Below are positions 51,947 through 61,140 of a stretch of 64,000 nt of DNA, piece after piece. The position numbers were made by a program, and so were the translations under genes. Positions within the stretch are counted from its first letter, which is position 1. Each line of letters opens with the position of its first letter. Below the pieces are notes generated by a model. The model did no database searches. It saw nothing but the letters and a program-made list of their open reading frames with translations, and was not told the DNA's origin. Origin of the DNA: Pseudaeromonas sp963677375 (GTDB lineage Bacteria > Pseudomonadota > Gammaproteobacteria > Enterobacterales > Aeromonadaceae); assembly GCA_963677375.2 (NCBI GenBank), contig CAXXIF010000003.1:124001-188000 (forward strand). The letters run 5' to 3'.

Positions 51947-53707
51947 TCAGTTTTTCTTGGTCGAAGGCGCAGCGTCGGGAATGGCCAAAACCGGCTCAAC
52001 CACCAATTGACCATCGTTATAGATAACCTGGCAGGTTGGATAATCCCGCTCGCTGGTCAGCTTGAAGCCTGCAATCTCGACCTTGACGCCAGCATAGAGC
52101 TGACGAGCACACAACACCCGGGCCTGCGACAAGAAAGCATCCCGCTCAACGTTGATCTGATCCCATTCCGCCTGCTCGCTGGCTAATTGCGCCACGACAT
52201 GACTACGTGTCGCGGTAATTTTCTGGCTCAGCAAATTACGCTTATCACCGATAGGCAACTGTTGGACCTTGGCGCCGGCATCTTCTAACTGTTTAATCGT
52301 CATTTCACTATGTTCGATCTCGCCCCGGAGAGCCTTGCGTCGAGCCAAGAGTTCCGGGTAACAACCTTGAATGGAAATATGGGTCGAGGTATCCGCCATC
52401 CCACCCAATGTCACCGCCAGGACCTGTTGCCCGACGATAATCTCCCCCCCCAGCAGCGACCCCTTACTCCGGCTTGCATCCGCCACGGTCAACGAGCCGG
52501 GGGTTTCGACCCGGCAATGCAGCAATTGGCTACCAATCATGACGTCACCAACCGCCTTAATATCCGCATATTGACCAAAGCGCGCCGCAACAGAGCCACC
52601 ACTTCGTACCTTGCACGAATAATAACCATGCTCGTGCAGAGGATGACCTATGATGCCTTTTTCAACCAGAATATCCCCACCAGCCTGAATATCGGCAGAT
52701 TCAACCAAACCAGAAATCGTGACACTCCCCCCGGCTTTGATGTGCATCCCCTCACAGACATTGCCACTGATCATGACACTCCCCGAAAAGGTGACATGGC
52801 CGAACTTGGCATCAACATCCCGGATCGTCAGCACTTCATCCACCTGCATGCCATGCTCTATCTCTTGGGGGAGCCCCTCTTGAGTCGCAATCAATAATTC
52901 AGGATCTTCCTGGCTAATCTGGGTTCCTGTACCCACATTCCAAGCCACCTCTTCGCCGGATTTCGCAGGAAGAGACTCGCCCGTCACCTTGAATCCCGGA
53001 ATACCGGGCTCAGGCGCGTGACGGCACATGACCGCATCCCCCACCGCGACCGTGACCATAGTTCCCAGATCCCGCAAGTCGACTCGATCCTGTCGCGCAT
53101 CCTGAACCTGAGGACGCAAGACCCGCTCACGCAACGTCTCTACTAATTTTTCGAAACGGCTGTCAGCGCCGTTAATCGCCTCTTGCCCGCGAGCCACGAC
53201 GGCGGTCAGTTCAGCCCCCGGTGCTAACGTGTTCACCTGCACCAACAACTCACTGATGGCCTGGGTACTGATGCCATGCGTGATCCCTTCTGCGTTCAAG
53301 GTGGCACGCACCTGCGGGACACTCACAGGTTTACCGGCATAAGGAGCCGTTACGGTCGCCGTTGCCGACATGCCATCGTTACTCATTAACACACTCAACT
53401 GCCCATCCAGACGCCGGGCCACAATCATCACCGAGTGGGATGAGACCCCCTCGGGAGAGGACGATCCATTCTTTAACTCATTAAAATTATTGGCAGCATC
53501 CTGTAGAGCCTTTTCGCTGACCTGATAGTTTCTAAAATTCGACTGCTGCAACAGACTCGCCAACAGTTGCACATCCACATTCATCTCAACCGGCTCAATA
53601 GCCAGAAGAACGAATTGCCCATCGGAGGAGAGATAAAAGAAATCAGCCCCCAGGGAACCGGAAGTAAACAATGAGTCTTCTGAGATTGAAGAAGCAGGGT
53701 CAGACAT
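51947..53707 (-). CDS. FapA/DUF342-family protein
   Basis: The 586-residue cytosolic protein has the DUF342 layout: an N-terminal helical region, then a right-handed beta-helix (about 270-400) with repeated glycine-rich turns (VMISGNVCEGMHIKAGGSVTI, GDILVEKGIIG). A C-terminal coiled coil (about 450-530) and a small beta domain end the protein. Relatives (FapA) are polar factors linked to flagellar assembly in Vibrio. The role here is inferred from family only, since no flagellar genes are near. Start at MSDPASS. Confidence 0.82.
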   Translation of the reverse strand: MSDPASSISEDSLFTSGSLGADFFYLSSDGQFVLLAIEPVEMNVDVQLLASLLQQSNFRNYQVSEKALQDAANNFNELKNGSSSPEGVSSHSVMIVARRLDGQLSVLMSNDGMSATATVTAPYAGKPVSVPQVRATLNAEGITHGISTQAISELLVQVNTLAPGAELTAVVARGQEAINGADSRFEKLVETLRERVLRPQVQDARQDRVDLRDLGTMVTVAVGDAVMCRHAPEPGIPGFKVTGESLPAKSGEEVAWNVGTGTQISQEDPELLIATQEGLPQEIEHGMQVDEVLTIRDVDAKFGHVTFSGSVMISGNVCEGMHIKAGGSVTISGLVESADIQAGGDILVEKGIIGHPLHEHGYYSCKVRSGGSVAARFGQYADIKAVGDVMIGSQLLHCRVETPGSLTVADASRSKGSLLGGEIIVGQQVLAVTLGGMADTSTHISIQGCYPELLARRKALRGEIEHSEMTIKQLEDAGAKVQQLPIGDKRNLLSQKITATRSHVVAQLASEQAEWDQINVERDAFLSQARVLCARQLYAGVKVEIAGFKLTSERDYPTCQVIYNDGQLVVEPVLAIPDAAPSTKKN

Positions 53708-53913
53708 CAGATACCGTCCATCAGAATACATCTTGTCTTGATATCAGATCTGCGGTTTTGCAAGCATGACTAAACCGGCAATATAGAAATATTTCTCATA
53801 CAACTATGACAAATTTTTCAGAAATCACTACTGGTCCATCATAAAGACAGAGAAACAAGATCTTCATGTATTCAGTTGAATACTAAAGCAAATTACAGCG
53901 GACAGAGGGGCAT

Positions 53914-53934
53914 CACGCCGGAGATCCCGGCGTG
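53914..53934 (-). terminator. Hairpin after hisC
   Basis: CACGCCGG / CCGGCGTG stem just past the hisC stop; no long T tract, so possibly a weak terminator. Confidence 0.45.
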
Positions 53935-53950
53935 TGAATATGACAACAGA

Positions 53951-55048
53951 TTATTTCAATATTGAACGTAAGGCGGCGAAGAAACGATCATTTTCTCCGG
54001 CAGTACCAATACTGATACGCAAATGATTCGGCATGCCATACCCTGCGATGGGTCGAACAATGACTCCCTGCTGCAATAGGGCCTGATAGACAGGGGCCGC
54101 CGGTTGCGCCAAATCGACCGTGATGAAATTACCGTTCGAAGGAATGAACTCCAACCCCAACTCATCGAAATAAGCCTCGTAACGAGCCATTTCCTGCCGA
54201 TTCAAACTCACGGCTCGTTGCAGATAATCTGTGTCATCCAGCGTGGCTTGTGCTGCAACCAGTGCCAGAGCATTGGCATTGAAGGGTTCACGCACCCGAT
54301 TGAGAACCCCCGCTAACTCGGGTGTAGTCACAGCATAACCCAGACGCAGCCCCGCCAAGCCATAGGCCTTGGAGAAGGTCCGGGTCACCACCAGATTGGG
54401 GAAACGAGCGACCCAAGCTGCACTATCGGCTCGCAGCACCGGTTCCATGTACTCGTTATAGGCTTCATCGAGAACAACCAGAACATGGGCTGGTACTCGG
54501 GCCAGAAACGCCTCCAGCTCGGCCGGTGGCAACACGGTACCGGTCGGATTATTCGGATTAGCGATGCAGATCAGCTTGGTCTTGTCGGTAACCGCCGCCA
54601 GCATGGCGTCCAAATCGTGGCCCCAGTTTTTAGCAGGCACCACGACCGCATCGGCACCATGCGCCTGGGTTGCCAACGCGTAGACGATGAAGGAGTACTG
54701 GGCATAAATCACCTCGTCGCCCGGGCTAACAAAGGTGTGAAAAATCAGATCGATGACTTCATTGGAGCCATTGCCCAGGGTCAAACCCGCCGCATTCAGG
54801 CCAAAGGTCTGAGCCAGTTTGTCCTTAAGGTAAAAGCCATTGGCATCCGGATAACGGGTCACGTCTACCAGCGCCGCCTCAATCGCCAGTTTGGCCTTCG
54901 GGCTCAAACCCAACGGGTTTTCGTTGGATGCCAATTTGACACAATTGCGAATCCCCAACTCACGTTCCAGCTCTTCAATCGGCTTGCCTGCCTGATAGGG
55001 TTGCAGGCCGGAAACCCCGGCGTTGGCCAGTGCCAGATAATCCATCAT
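53951..55048 (-). CDS. hisC: Histidinol-phosphate aminotransferase
   Basis: The 365-residue PLP enzyme transaminates imidazole-acetol phosphate in histidine synthesis. It has KLASNENPLG near the N-terminus, ANPNNPTG in the middle, VVLDEAYNEY and the PLP-lysine motif RTFSKAYGLAGLRLGY. A tandem ATG (55048, 55045) follows GAGAG. It lies just downstream of serC and is probably in one operon with it, outside any his operon. Confidence 0.95.
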   Translation of the reverse strand: MMDYLALANAGVSGLQPYQAGKPIEELERELGIRNCVKLASNENPLGLSPKAKLAIEAALVDVTRYPDANGFYLKDKLAQTFGLNAAGLTLGNGSNEVIDLIFHTFVSPGDEVIYAQYSFIVYALATQAHGADAVVVPAKNWGHDLDAMLAAVTDKTKLICIANPNNPTGTVLPPAELEAFLARVPAHVLVVLDEAYNEYMEPVLRADSAAWVARFPNLVVTRTFSKAYGLAGLRLGYAVTTPELAGVLNRVREPFNANALALVAAQATLDDTDYLQRAVSLNRQEMARYEAYFDELGLEFIPSNGNFITVDLAQPAAPVYQALLQQGVIVRPIAGYGMPNHLRISIGTAGENDRFFAALRSILK

Positions 55049-55080
55049 ACAGCTCTCTTTGCTATTTCAGTCGGTAACAT

Positions 55081-55100
55081 CAGGGCCCCGCAGGGCCCTG
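55081..55100. other. Intercistronic hairpin between serC and hisC
   Basis: CAGGGCCC-CGCA-GGGCCCTG is a perfect GC-rich stem-loop in the 79-base gap. It may attenuate or stabilise the transcript; on the leftward transcript no T tract follows. Confidence 0.55.
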
Positions 55101-55127
55101 TTCTTTATTGCCTGAACCTGGTTGCAC

Positions 55128-56213
55128 TTAACCGTGTTGCTTGGCAAAGCGCTCCATAAAGCCTACCAGCGCCTTGACGCCTTCCAGCGGCATGGCGTTG
55201 TACAGACTGGCGCGCATGCCACCGACAATGCGGTGCCCCTTGAGCGCCATCAGATTGGCGGCCTTGGACTCGCTGAGGAAAGCGGCATCCAGAGCGGCAT
55301 CCTTCAACTGGAACGGGATATTCATGCGCGAACGACAGTTCAGTGCCACATGGTTGCTATAGAAGTCGCTGGAATCGATATAGTCATACAAGAATGACGC
55401 CTTGGCGATGTTCTTGGCTTCCATCGCCTCCAGACCACCCTGCTGCTTCAACCACTTGAACACCAGTCCGGCCAGATACCAGGAGTAGGTGGGCGGAGTG
55501 TTGAACATGGAGTCGTTATCGGCGGTCACCTTATAATCGAAGATCGCCGGAGTATCTGGACAGGCATGGCCCAGCAGATCTTCTCGCACCAGCACCACGG
55601 CCAGGCCCGATGGCCCTATGTTCTTCTGGGCACCGGCGTAGATGATGCCGTACTGACTCACATCGACCGGACGGGACAGAATGGTGGAAGACATATCAGC
55701 CACCAGCGGAATACCGTTGGTCTCCGGCACATGGAACATCTCGATGCCTTCGATGGTCTCGTTCGGACAGAAATGCACATAGGCTGCATCGGAGCGGAAC
55801 TGAGGCTTCTCGATCAGCGAGAAACCGCCGTTGTCGTGCTTGACCACACCCTCAACGCCCTGGATATCACCGAACTTCAGACCTTCGGTCAGTGCCGCCT
55901 TGGACCAGACACCCGACAGCAGATAGTCAGCCTTCTTGTTAGCACCACCCAGTAAATTCTGTGGGACTGCCGCGAACTGGCCGCGACCACCACCGTGCAT
56001 AAAGAGTACCTTGTAGTTGTCCGGCACCTGCATCAAATCGCGCAGATCCTTCTCCGCTTCGGCGGCAACCGCCATGTACTCCTTGCCACGGTGGGACAGC
56101 TCCATCACGGAGACACCCAGACCACTAAAGTCGATGAATTCACGTTGGGCTTGCGCCATTACCTCTTCCGGCAGCATGGCCGGGCCTGCACAAAAGTTAT
56201 AAACCTTGCTCAT
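55128..56213 (-). CDS. serC: Phosphoserine aminotransferase
   Basis: This 361-residue PLP enzyme serves serine and pyridoxal phosphate synthesis. MSKVYNFCAGPAMLPEEVM is the typical N-terminus, and the PLP lysine lies in YAGAQKNIGPSGL. GGMRASLYNAMPLEGV is near the C-terminus. It follows gyrA on the same strand after a terminator. Confidence 0.97.
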   Translation of the reverse strand: MSKVYNFCAGPAMLPEEVMAQAQREFIDFSGLGVSVMELSHRGKEYMAVAAEAEKDLRDLMQVPDNYKVLFMHGGGRGQFAAVPQNLLGGANKKADYLLSGVWSKAALTEGLKFGDIQGVEGVVKHDNGGFSLIEKPQFRSDAAYVHFCPNETIEGIEMFHVPETNGIPLVADMSSTILSRPVDVSQYGIIYAGAQKNIGPSGLAVVLVREDLLGHACPDTPAIFDYKVTADNDSMFNTPPTYSWYLAGLVFKWLKQQGGLEAMEAKNIAKASFLYDYIDSSDFYSNHVALNCRSRMNIPFQLKDAALDAAFLSESKAANLMALKGHRIVGGMRASLYNAMPLEGVKALVGFMERFAKQHG

Positions 56214-56338
56214 CTTCTCTTCCGTTGGCTTCCTTGGAACTACCAGCTTTTACACCGAACCGTGATCCGGCGCAAAAGATTTTTCATCTGCCCGACACCT
56301 GTCTGTTTTTTGACATTTGTCCGGCGATGGATAAATAA

Positions 56339-56361
56339 AAGGCGGCCCGCAGGCCGCCTTG
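56339..56361 (-). terminator. Rho-independent terminator of gyrA
   Basis: AAGGCGGCC / GGCCGCCTT with TTTTATTTA following on the minus strand. Confidence 0.85.
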
Positions 56362-56373
56362 TGTCTTCAGAGG

Positions 56374-59145
56374 TTATTCGTCGGCACCCTGTTCGGTGGC
56401 CGGCTCATCACCGTCGACGTCGGAATCGATAGCAGCATCGACCGCGGTCACGTCTGCATCTTCCGCTAACAGCTCGTCACTCTCATCGACCACCGGCTCG
56501 GCAATGCGTTCGAGGCTCACCACCTCTTCGCCTTCCATGGTCCGGATCAGACGGACACCACCAGTATTTCGACCTATGATGCTCACCTCGGTGACGCGAG
56601 TACGCACCAGAGTGCCGGCATTGGTGATGAGCATGATTTCATTTTGCTCGGTGACTTGCACCGCACCCACCACTTTGCCATTGCGCTCATCGACCTTGAT
56701 GGAGATAACGCCCTGAGTACCACGGCTACGGGTCGGGTACTCGGACAAAGCAGTCCGTTTCCCATAACCGTTGGCCGTTGCCGTCAGGATGGCGCCATCT
56801 TCACGAGGCACTATCAGCGACACTACGCGATCGCCGCTCGTCAGCTTGATACCGCGAACCCCGGTCGCCGTCCGGCCCATGGGGCGAACGCCCTTGGTGC
56901 TGACCTTGGTTTCAACGCTCTCGGCACCCTCGGCCGATTCAACGCTGTCACTGTCAGTTTCAGACTCAACCTCTTCGCTCTCATCGTCGGTCTCGCCTTC
57001 CACATCGCCACGGGCATAGCCTTCGGCGAAGCGAACAACCTTGCCCGCGTCGGAGAACAGCATGATCTCGTTGCTGCCGTCGGTGATATCCACCCCGATC
57101 AGTTCATCCCCATCCTTGAGCGAGATGGCACGAATACCGGAGCTCAAGGGGCGGGAGAAGGCGGACAATTCGGTCTTCTTCACGGTACCGTCTGCGGTGG
57201 CGAAGAACACATACTTGTCGCTGTCGTAGGATTTAACCGGCAGGATCGCAGTGATCCGTTCGTTCTCATCCAGTGGCAACAGATTGACGATGGGGCGACC
57301 ACGGGCCGCGCGACTGGCTTCCGGCAGGTTATACACCTTGAGCCAGTACACCTTGCCACGAGTCGAGAAGCACAGGATGGTGTCATGGGTATTGGCGACC
57401 AGCAGTTGCTCGATGAAGTCTTCTTCCTTCATCTTGGTAGCCGATTTACCACGACCGCCACGACGCTGGGCTTCATAATCCGACAGCGGCTGGTACTTCA
57501 CATACCCTTCATGGGAGAGCGTCACCACCACATCTTCCGGCGTGATCAGATCTTCCATATTGATTTCAATGCTGGCGGCCTGGATCGCGGTACGACGCAC
57601 ATCGCCGAATTGGCTCTTCACCAGTTCCAGCTCTTCACGAATGACTTCCATCAGTCGTGCCGGACTATTCAGAATGCGCAACAACTCGGCGATCAGGTTC
57701 AGCAGTTCCTGATACTCATCGAGAATCTTTTCATGTTCGAGGCCGGTCAGCTTATGCAGACGCAGATCGAGGATGGCCTGAGCCTGCTGTTCGGTCAGGA
57801 AGTATTGCCCCTCGCGAATACCAAATTCCGGCTCCAACCACTCGGGACGCGCCGCATCATCACCGGCTCGTTCCAGCATGGCGGCCACAGTACCCAGCTC
57901 CCAAGCACGCGCAATCAGCGCGGCCTTGGCTTCTGCCGGAGTGGGTGAGTGACGGATCAGCTCGATGATTTCATCGATGTTGGCCAGGGCAATCGCCAGA
58001 CCTTCCAAAATATGGGCCCGATCCCGCGCCTTACGCAGTTCGAATACGGTGCGGCGAGTCACCACTTCACGGCGGTGGTCGATGAAGGCCGCCAGGATCT
58101 CCTTGAGGTTCAGCGTCTTCGGCTGGCCATTGACCAGTGCCACCATGTTCATGCCGAACACGTTCTGCAACTGGGTATGGGCATAGAGGTTGTTGAGCAC
58201 CACTTCGGAGACTTCGCCACGACGCAGCTCGACCACCATGCGCATGCCGTCCTTGTCCGACTCGTCGCGCAGGGCCGTGATGCCCTCCAGCTTCTTGTCT
58301 TTGACCAGTTCGGCAATTTTCTCGATGAGACGCGCCTTGTTCACCGTGTATGGCAACTCGGTAACTATGATGCTCTCTTTGCCGTTTTTCTCGTCGGTTT
58401 CTATGTGATGCTTGCCGCGCACATAGATCTTGCCGCGACCGGTACGATAAGCGTCGATGATGCCGGAGCGACCGTTGATGATACCGCCGGTCGGGAAATC
58501 CGGACCTGGCACGTATTGCATCAGCTCATCGATGGTCAGATCGCCGTTGTCGATCAGCGCCAGACACGCCTCGACCACTTCGGTCAGGTTGTGGGGTGGA
58601 ATGTTGGTCGCCATCCCCACCGCGATCCCGGACGAGCCGTTGACCAGCAGGTTGGGGATCTTGGTCGGCATGACGGCCGGGATCATTTCGGTGCCATCGT
58701 AGTTCGGCACCCAGTCCACGGTTTCCTTGTCCAGATCGGCCAACAACTCATGGGCAATCTTGCTCATCCGGATTTCGGTGTAACGCATGGCCGCTGCGGA
58801 ATCGCCATCGACGGAACCGAAGTTACCCTGACCATCGACCAGCATGTAGCGCATGGAGAAGTTTTGCGCCATCCGTACTATGGTGTCGTACACGGCACTA
58901 TCACCGTGGGGGTGATATTTACCGATGACGTCACCGACCACACGGGCCGATTTCTTATAGGCCTTGTTCCAGTCGTTACCCAGTTCGTGCATGGCGAACA
59001 GGACACGACGGTGCACAGGCTTTAAACCATCTCGCACGTCCGGCAGAGCTCGACCCACGATGACGCTCATGGCGTAATCCAGGTAGGAGCTCTTCAACTC
59101 ATCTTCGATGTTGATTGGCGTGATTTCTCTGGCCAGCTCACTCAT
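56374..59145 (-). CDS. gyrA: DNA gyrase subunit A
   Basis: This 923-residue subunit cuts and rejoins DNA. The catalytic Y122 lies in MRYTEIRMSK. The quinolone-resistance region reads HPHGDSAVYDTIV with S83 and D87, the susceptible form. The GyrA box QRRGGRGKS is present. The protein is longer than E. coli GyrA (875), mainly through an acidic insert in the C-terminal domain (GETDDESEEVESETDSDSVE) and an acidic tail. It is monocistronic and ends in its own terminator. Confidence 0.98.
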   Translation of the reverse strand: MSELAREITPINIEDELKSSYLDYAMSVIVGRALPDVRDGLKPVHRRVLFAMHELGNDWNKAYKKSARVVGDVIGKYHPHGDSAVYDTIVRMAQNFSMRYMLVDGQGNFGSVDGDSAAAMRYTEIRMSKIAHELLADLDKETVDWVPNYDGTEMIPAVMPTKIPNLLVNGSSGIAVGMATNIPPHNLTEVVEACLALIDNGDLTIDELMQYVPGPDFPTGGIINGRSGIIDAYRTGRGKIYVRGKHHIETDEKNGKESIIVTELPYTVNKARLIEKIAELVKDKKLEGITALRDESDKDGMRMVVELRRGEVSEVVLNNLYAHTQLQNVFGMNMVALVNGQPKTLNLKEILAAFIDHRREVVTRRTVFELRKARDRAHILEGLAIALANIDEIIELIRHSPTPAEAKAALIARAWELGTVAAMLERAGDDAARPEWLEPEFGIREGQYFLTEQQAQAILDLRLHKLTGLEHEKILDEYQELLNLIAELLRILNSPARLMEVIREELELVKSQFGDVRRTAIQAASIEINMEDLITPEDVVVTLSHEGYVKYQPLSDYEAQRRGGRGKSATKMKEEDFIEQLLVANTHDTILCFSTRGKVYWLKVYNLPEASRAARGRPIVNLLPLDENERITAILPVKSYDSDKYVFFATADGTVKKTELSAFSRPLSSGIRAISLKDGDELIGVDITDGSNEIMLFSDAGKVVRFAEGYARGDVEGETDDESEEVESETDSDSVESAEGAESVETKVSTKGVRPMGRTATGVRGIKLTSGDRVVSLIVPREDGAILTATANGYGKRTALSEYPTRSRGTQGVISIKVDERNGKVVGAVQVTEQNEIMLITNAGTLVRTRVTEVSIIGRNTGGVRLIRTMEGEEVVSLERIAEPVVDESDELLAEDADVTAVDAAIDSDVDGDEPATEQGADE

Positions 59146-59239
59146 ATAACCCTAGGTCCCTACTTCAATCTACTTGAAAGCATAAGGGCGGCATTCTAGC
59201 ACAAAAATGGGTAATTCCCCAGCCTCCAGAATGGGTTGC

Positions 59240-59267
59240 TGTCACAGGGCGAGAGCTTGGTTATAAT
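59240..59267 (+). promoter_or_regulatory. ubiG promoter
   Basis: The -10 is a perfect TATAAT (59262-59267). A weak -35, TGTCAC at 59240 or TTGCTG at 59236, precedes it. It lies about 40 bases before the ubiG start. Confidence 0.55.
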
Positions 59268-59308
59268 GGCTCGCCATTCCATCCATGTCGTTGAGGAAGC
59301 CCGCCCCC

Positions 59309-60007
59309 ATGAACGTAGACCATCAGGAAATCGCTAAATTCGAAGCCGTTGCCAGCCGCTGGTGGGATCTGGAGGGGGAGTTCAAACCATTGCACCAGTT
59401 GAATCCCCTGCGTCTGGAGTGGATCGCACAATACAGCAACGGTCTGTTTGGTAAGCAGATCCTCGATGTGGGCTGTGGTGGCGGCATTCTCGCCGAAGCT
59501 ATGGCGCGTCAGGGAGGCCATGTCACCGGTCTGGATATGGGCAAGGAGCCGCTGCAGGTCGCTCGGCTGCATGCATTGGAAACCGGCACCGAGGTCAGCT
59601 ATCACCTGGGTACCGTCGAGGATCTGGCTGACGCGCAACCCGGCCAGTTCGATGTGGTGACCTGCATGGAGATGCTGGAACATGTGCCGGACCCCGCCTC
59701 TGTGGTTCGCGCCTGCGCACGGCTGGCCAAACCAGGCGGTCAGCTGTTTTTTTCCACCATCAATCGCAATCCGAAGTCCTGGCTGCTGATGATTCTGGGT
59801 GCGGAATATCTGCTGAATATGGTTCCCAAGGGTACCCACGACCATAAAAAGTTCATCCAGCCAGCCGAGCTGTCCCACGCCGCCGAGCGTGCCGGTCTGC
59901 AACTCAAACACATGTGCGGTGTGCGCTACAACCCGTTGCTCGGCCAGTTCAGCCAGACCAGCAAGGTGGATGTCAATTACATGCTGCACTGCCACAAACC
60001 GGAGTAA
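59309..60007 (+). CDS. ubiG: Ubiquinone biosynthesis O-methyltransferase
   Basis: The 232-residue SAM-dependent enzyme performs both O-methylations of ubiquinone synthesis. NVDHQEIAKFEAVASRWWDL is the family's start, SAM motif I is LDVGCGGGILAEAMA, and TCMEMLEHVPDP and VPKGTHDHKKF follow. I start at MNVDHQ with GAGGAAG upstream; the earlier ATG has no ribosome site. It is followed closely by a HAD phosphatase gene. Confidence 0.96.
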   Translation: MNVDHQEIAKFEAVASRWWDLEGEFKPLHQLNPLRLEWIAQYSNGLFGKQILDVGCGGGILAEAMARQGGHVTGLDMGKEPLQVARLHALETGTEVSYHLGTVEDLADAQPGQFDVVTCMEMLEHVPDPASVVRACARLAKPGGQLFFSTINRNPKSWLLMILGAEYLLNMVPKGTHDHKKFIQPAELSHAAERAGLQLKHMCGVRYNPLLGQFSQTSKVDVNYMLHCHKPE

Positions 60008-60012
60008 TCCTG

Positions 60013-60708
60013 ATGTCACATCCTGCTGCTCCGCGCTTTGCTGCCGTCCTGTTCGATCTGGATGGCACCCTGCTCGATACAGCGCCGGATCTGGGCGCTG
60101 CGGTGAATCACGTCTTGCAGTGTGAGGGGATGGCACCGCTGCCCGATGCGGTCATCCGCCGCATCGCCTCGGACGGGGCGCTAGGGCTACTCAAAGCTGG
60201 CTTTGGCGAGGAGCAGCTTGCCCGGATGGACACCCCGGCGCTGCGGCAATCTCTGCTGGATTACTACGCGGCCCATCTGTACGAAGGCACACGGCCCTAT
60301 CAGGGCATGGCGGAATTTATTGCCTGGCTCAACGCCCAAGGCATCCGTTGGGGAATTGTTACCAATAAACCAGCGTTTCTCACCGAACCCCTGATGGCAC
60401 AAGTAGTGGAGCTACCCCTGTGTGGCGTGATCGTCAGTGCCGACACCCTGCCAGTTCGTAAACCCCACCCAGATCCTATGTTCTATGCCTGTGCCCAGCT
60501 CGGCGTCGAACCGGCAGAATGCTTGTATGTCGGCGACCATATCCGCGATATCGAAGCCGGACGGGCCGCCGGCATGCAGACCGCCATTGCCGGCTGGGGC
60601 TATATGGACCCTTCCGAGGCCCTTCACACCTGGGGTGCCGACTGGCATTTTGCCGATGTTGCCGCCCTGCATCGCTGGCTGGACCCTCGCGAGCGGTACC
60701 CACGTTAA
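60013..60708 (+). CDS. HAD phosphatase, MupP/Gph-like
   Basis: The 231-residue HAD hydrolase has the nucleophile motif FDLDGTLLDTAPDLG, the phosphate-binding TNKP, KPHPDP and the metal-binding YVGDHIRDIEAGRAAG. The GYMDPSEALHTWGADWHF segment and linkage to ubiG recall Pseudomonas MupP, the N-acetylmuramate-6-phosphate phosphatase of peptidoglycan recycling, more than E. coli Gph, which lies with dam. Phosphoglycolate remains a possible substrate. Start 60013 has GGAG upstream, 5 bases after the ubiG stop. Confidence 0.85.
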   Translation: MSHPAAPRFAAVLFDLDGTLLDTAPDLGAAVNHVLQCEGMAPLPDAVIRRIASDGALGLLKAGFGEEQLARMDTPALRQSLLDYYAAHLYEGTRPYQGMAEFIAWLNAQGIRWGIVTNKPAFLTEPLMAQVVELPLCGVIVSADTLPVRKPHPDPMFYACAQLGVEPAECLYVGDHIRDIEAGRAAGMQTAIAGWGYMDPSEALHTWGADWHFADVAALHRWLDPRERYPR

Positions 60709-60745
60709 GTTTCCACACCGCCCCCCAACTCAGGCCCGGATCACG

Positions 60746-60781
60746 CCCCAATCTGGCGCCCCAAGGCCCACCAGGTTGGGG
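60746..60781 (+). terminator. Hairpin after the HAD phosphatase gene
   Basis: CCCCAATCTGG pairs with CCAGGTTGGGG (one G-T pair). No T run is adjacent, so termination is uncertain. Confidence 0.45.
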
Positions 60782-60903
60782 TAAGCCTAAACATGAAAAA
60801 AAAATACATTTTTTTGTAACCGCAGCAAAGCCGCTTTGTACGGGCCTTGTAAAGATCTATCCACAACTCGTCCCCGGCGCTACCCCTTGCAGCTCTCGCT
60901 GAT

Positions 60904-60950
60904 GCCCGCTATGTTGTGCCTCGAAAACACAATGACACTAGATGTAGTAT
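60904..60950 (+). promoter_or_regulatory. Paired NrdR boxes upstream of nrdA
   Basis: ACACTAGATGTAGTAT at 60935-60950 is a good NrdR box. GCCCGCTATGTTGTGC at 60904-60919 is a weaker one exactly 31 bases upstream, the helical-phase spacing needed for cooperative NrdR binding. The remaining leader to 61140 has no gene; an A/T-rich run lies at 60793-60820. Confidence 0.65.
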
Positions 60951-61140
60951 TCTCTACCGGCAAAGCCCCCAGGAATGCCTGCGCATTCCCCCGCTGTTTC
61001 GTGATGATCACCACCGGGTGAGCCACTCATCACCCTCTATTTTCGGGGCCTCGCGGGCAATATCTAGAGCCTGCATCACAGTGTCCCTGAAGCTAAACCG
61101 CGCCAGAGTGGCCGGTACACAACAAGGAACGGGTACGGGA

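Noticed and set aside
57949..59025. A 358-codon plus-strand frame opposite gyrA (also 56644-57948)
   Set aside because: Both are mirror frames of gyrA; the histidine- and glutamine-rich product is typical of antisense shadows.
60916..61140. 75-codon N-terminal extension of NrdA
   Set aside because: It covers the NrdR boxes and promoter region and has no counterpart in NrdA; the start at 61141 aligns with E. coli NrdA.
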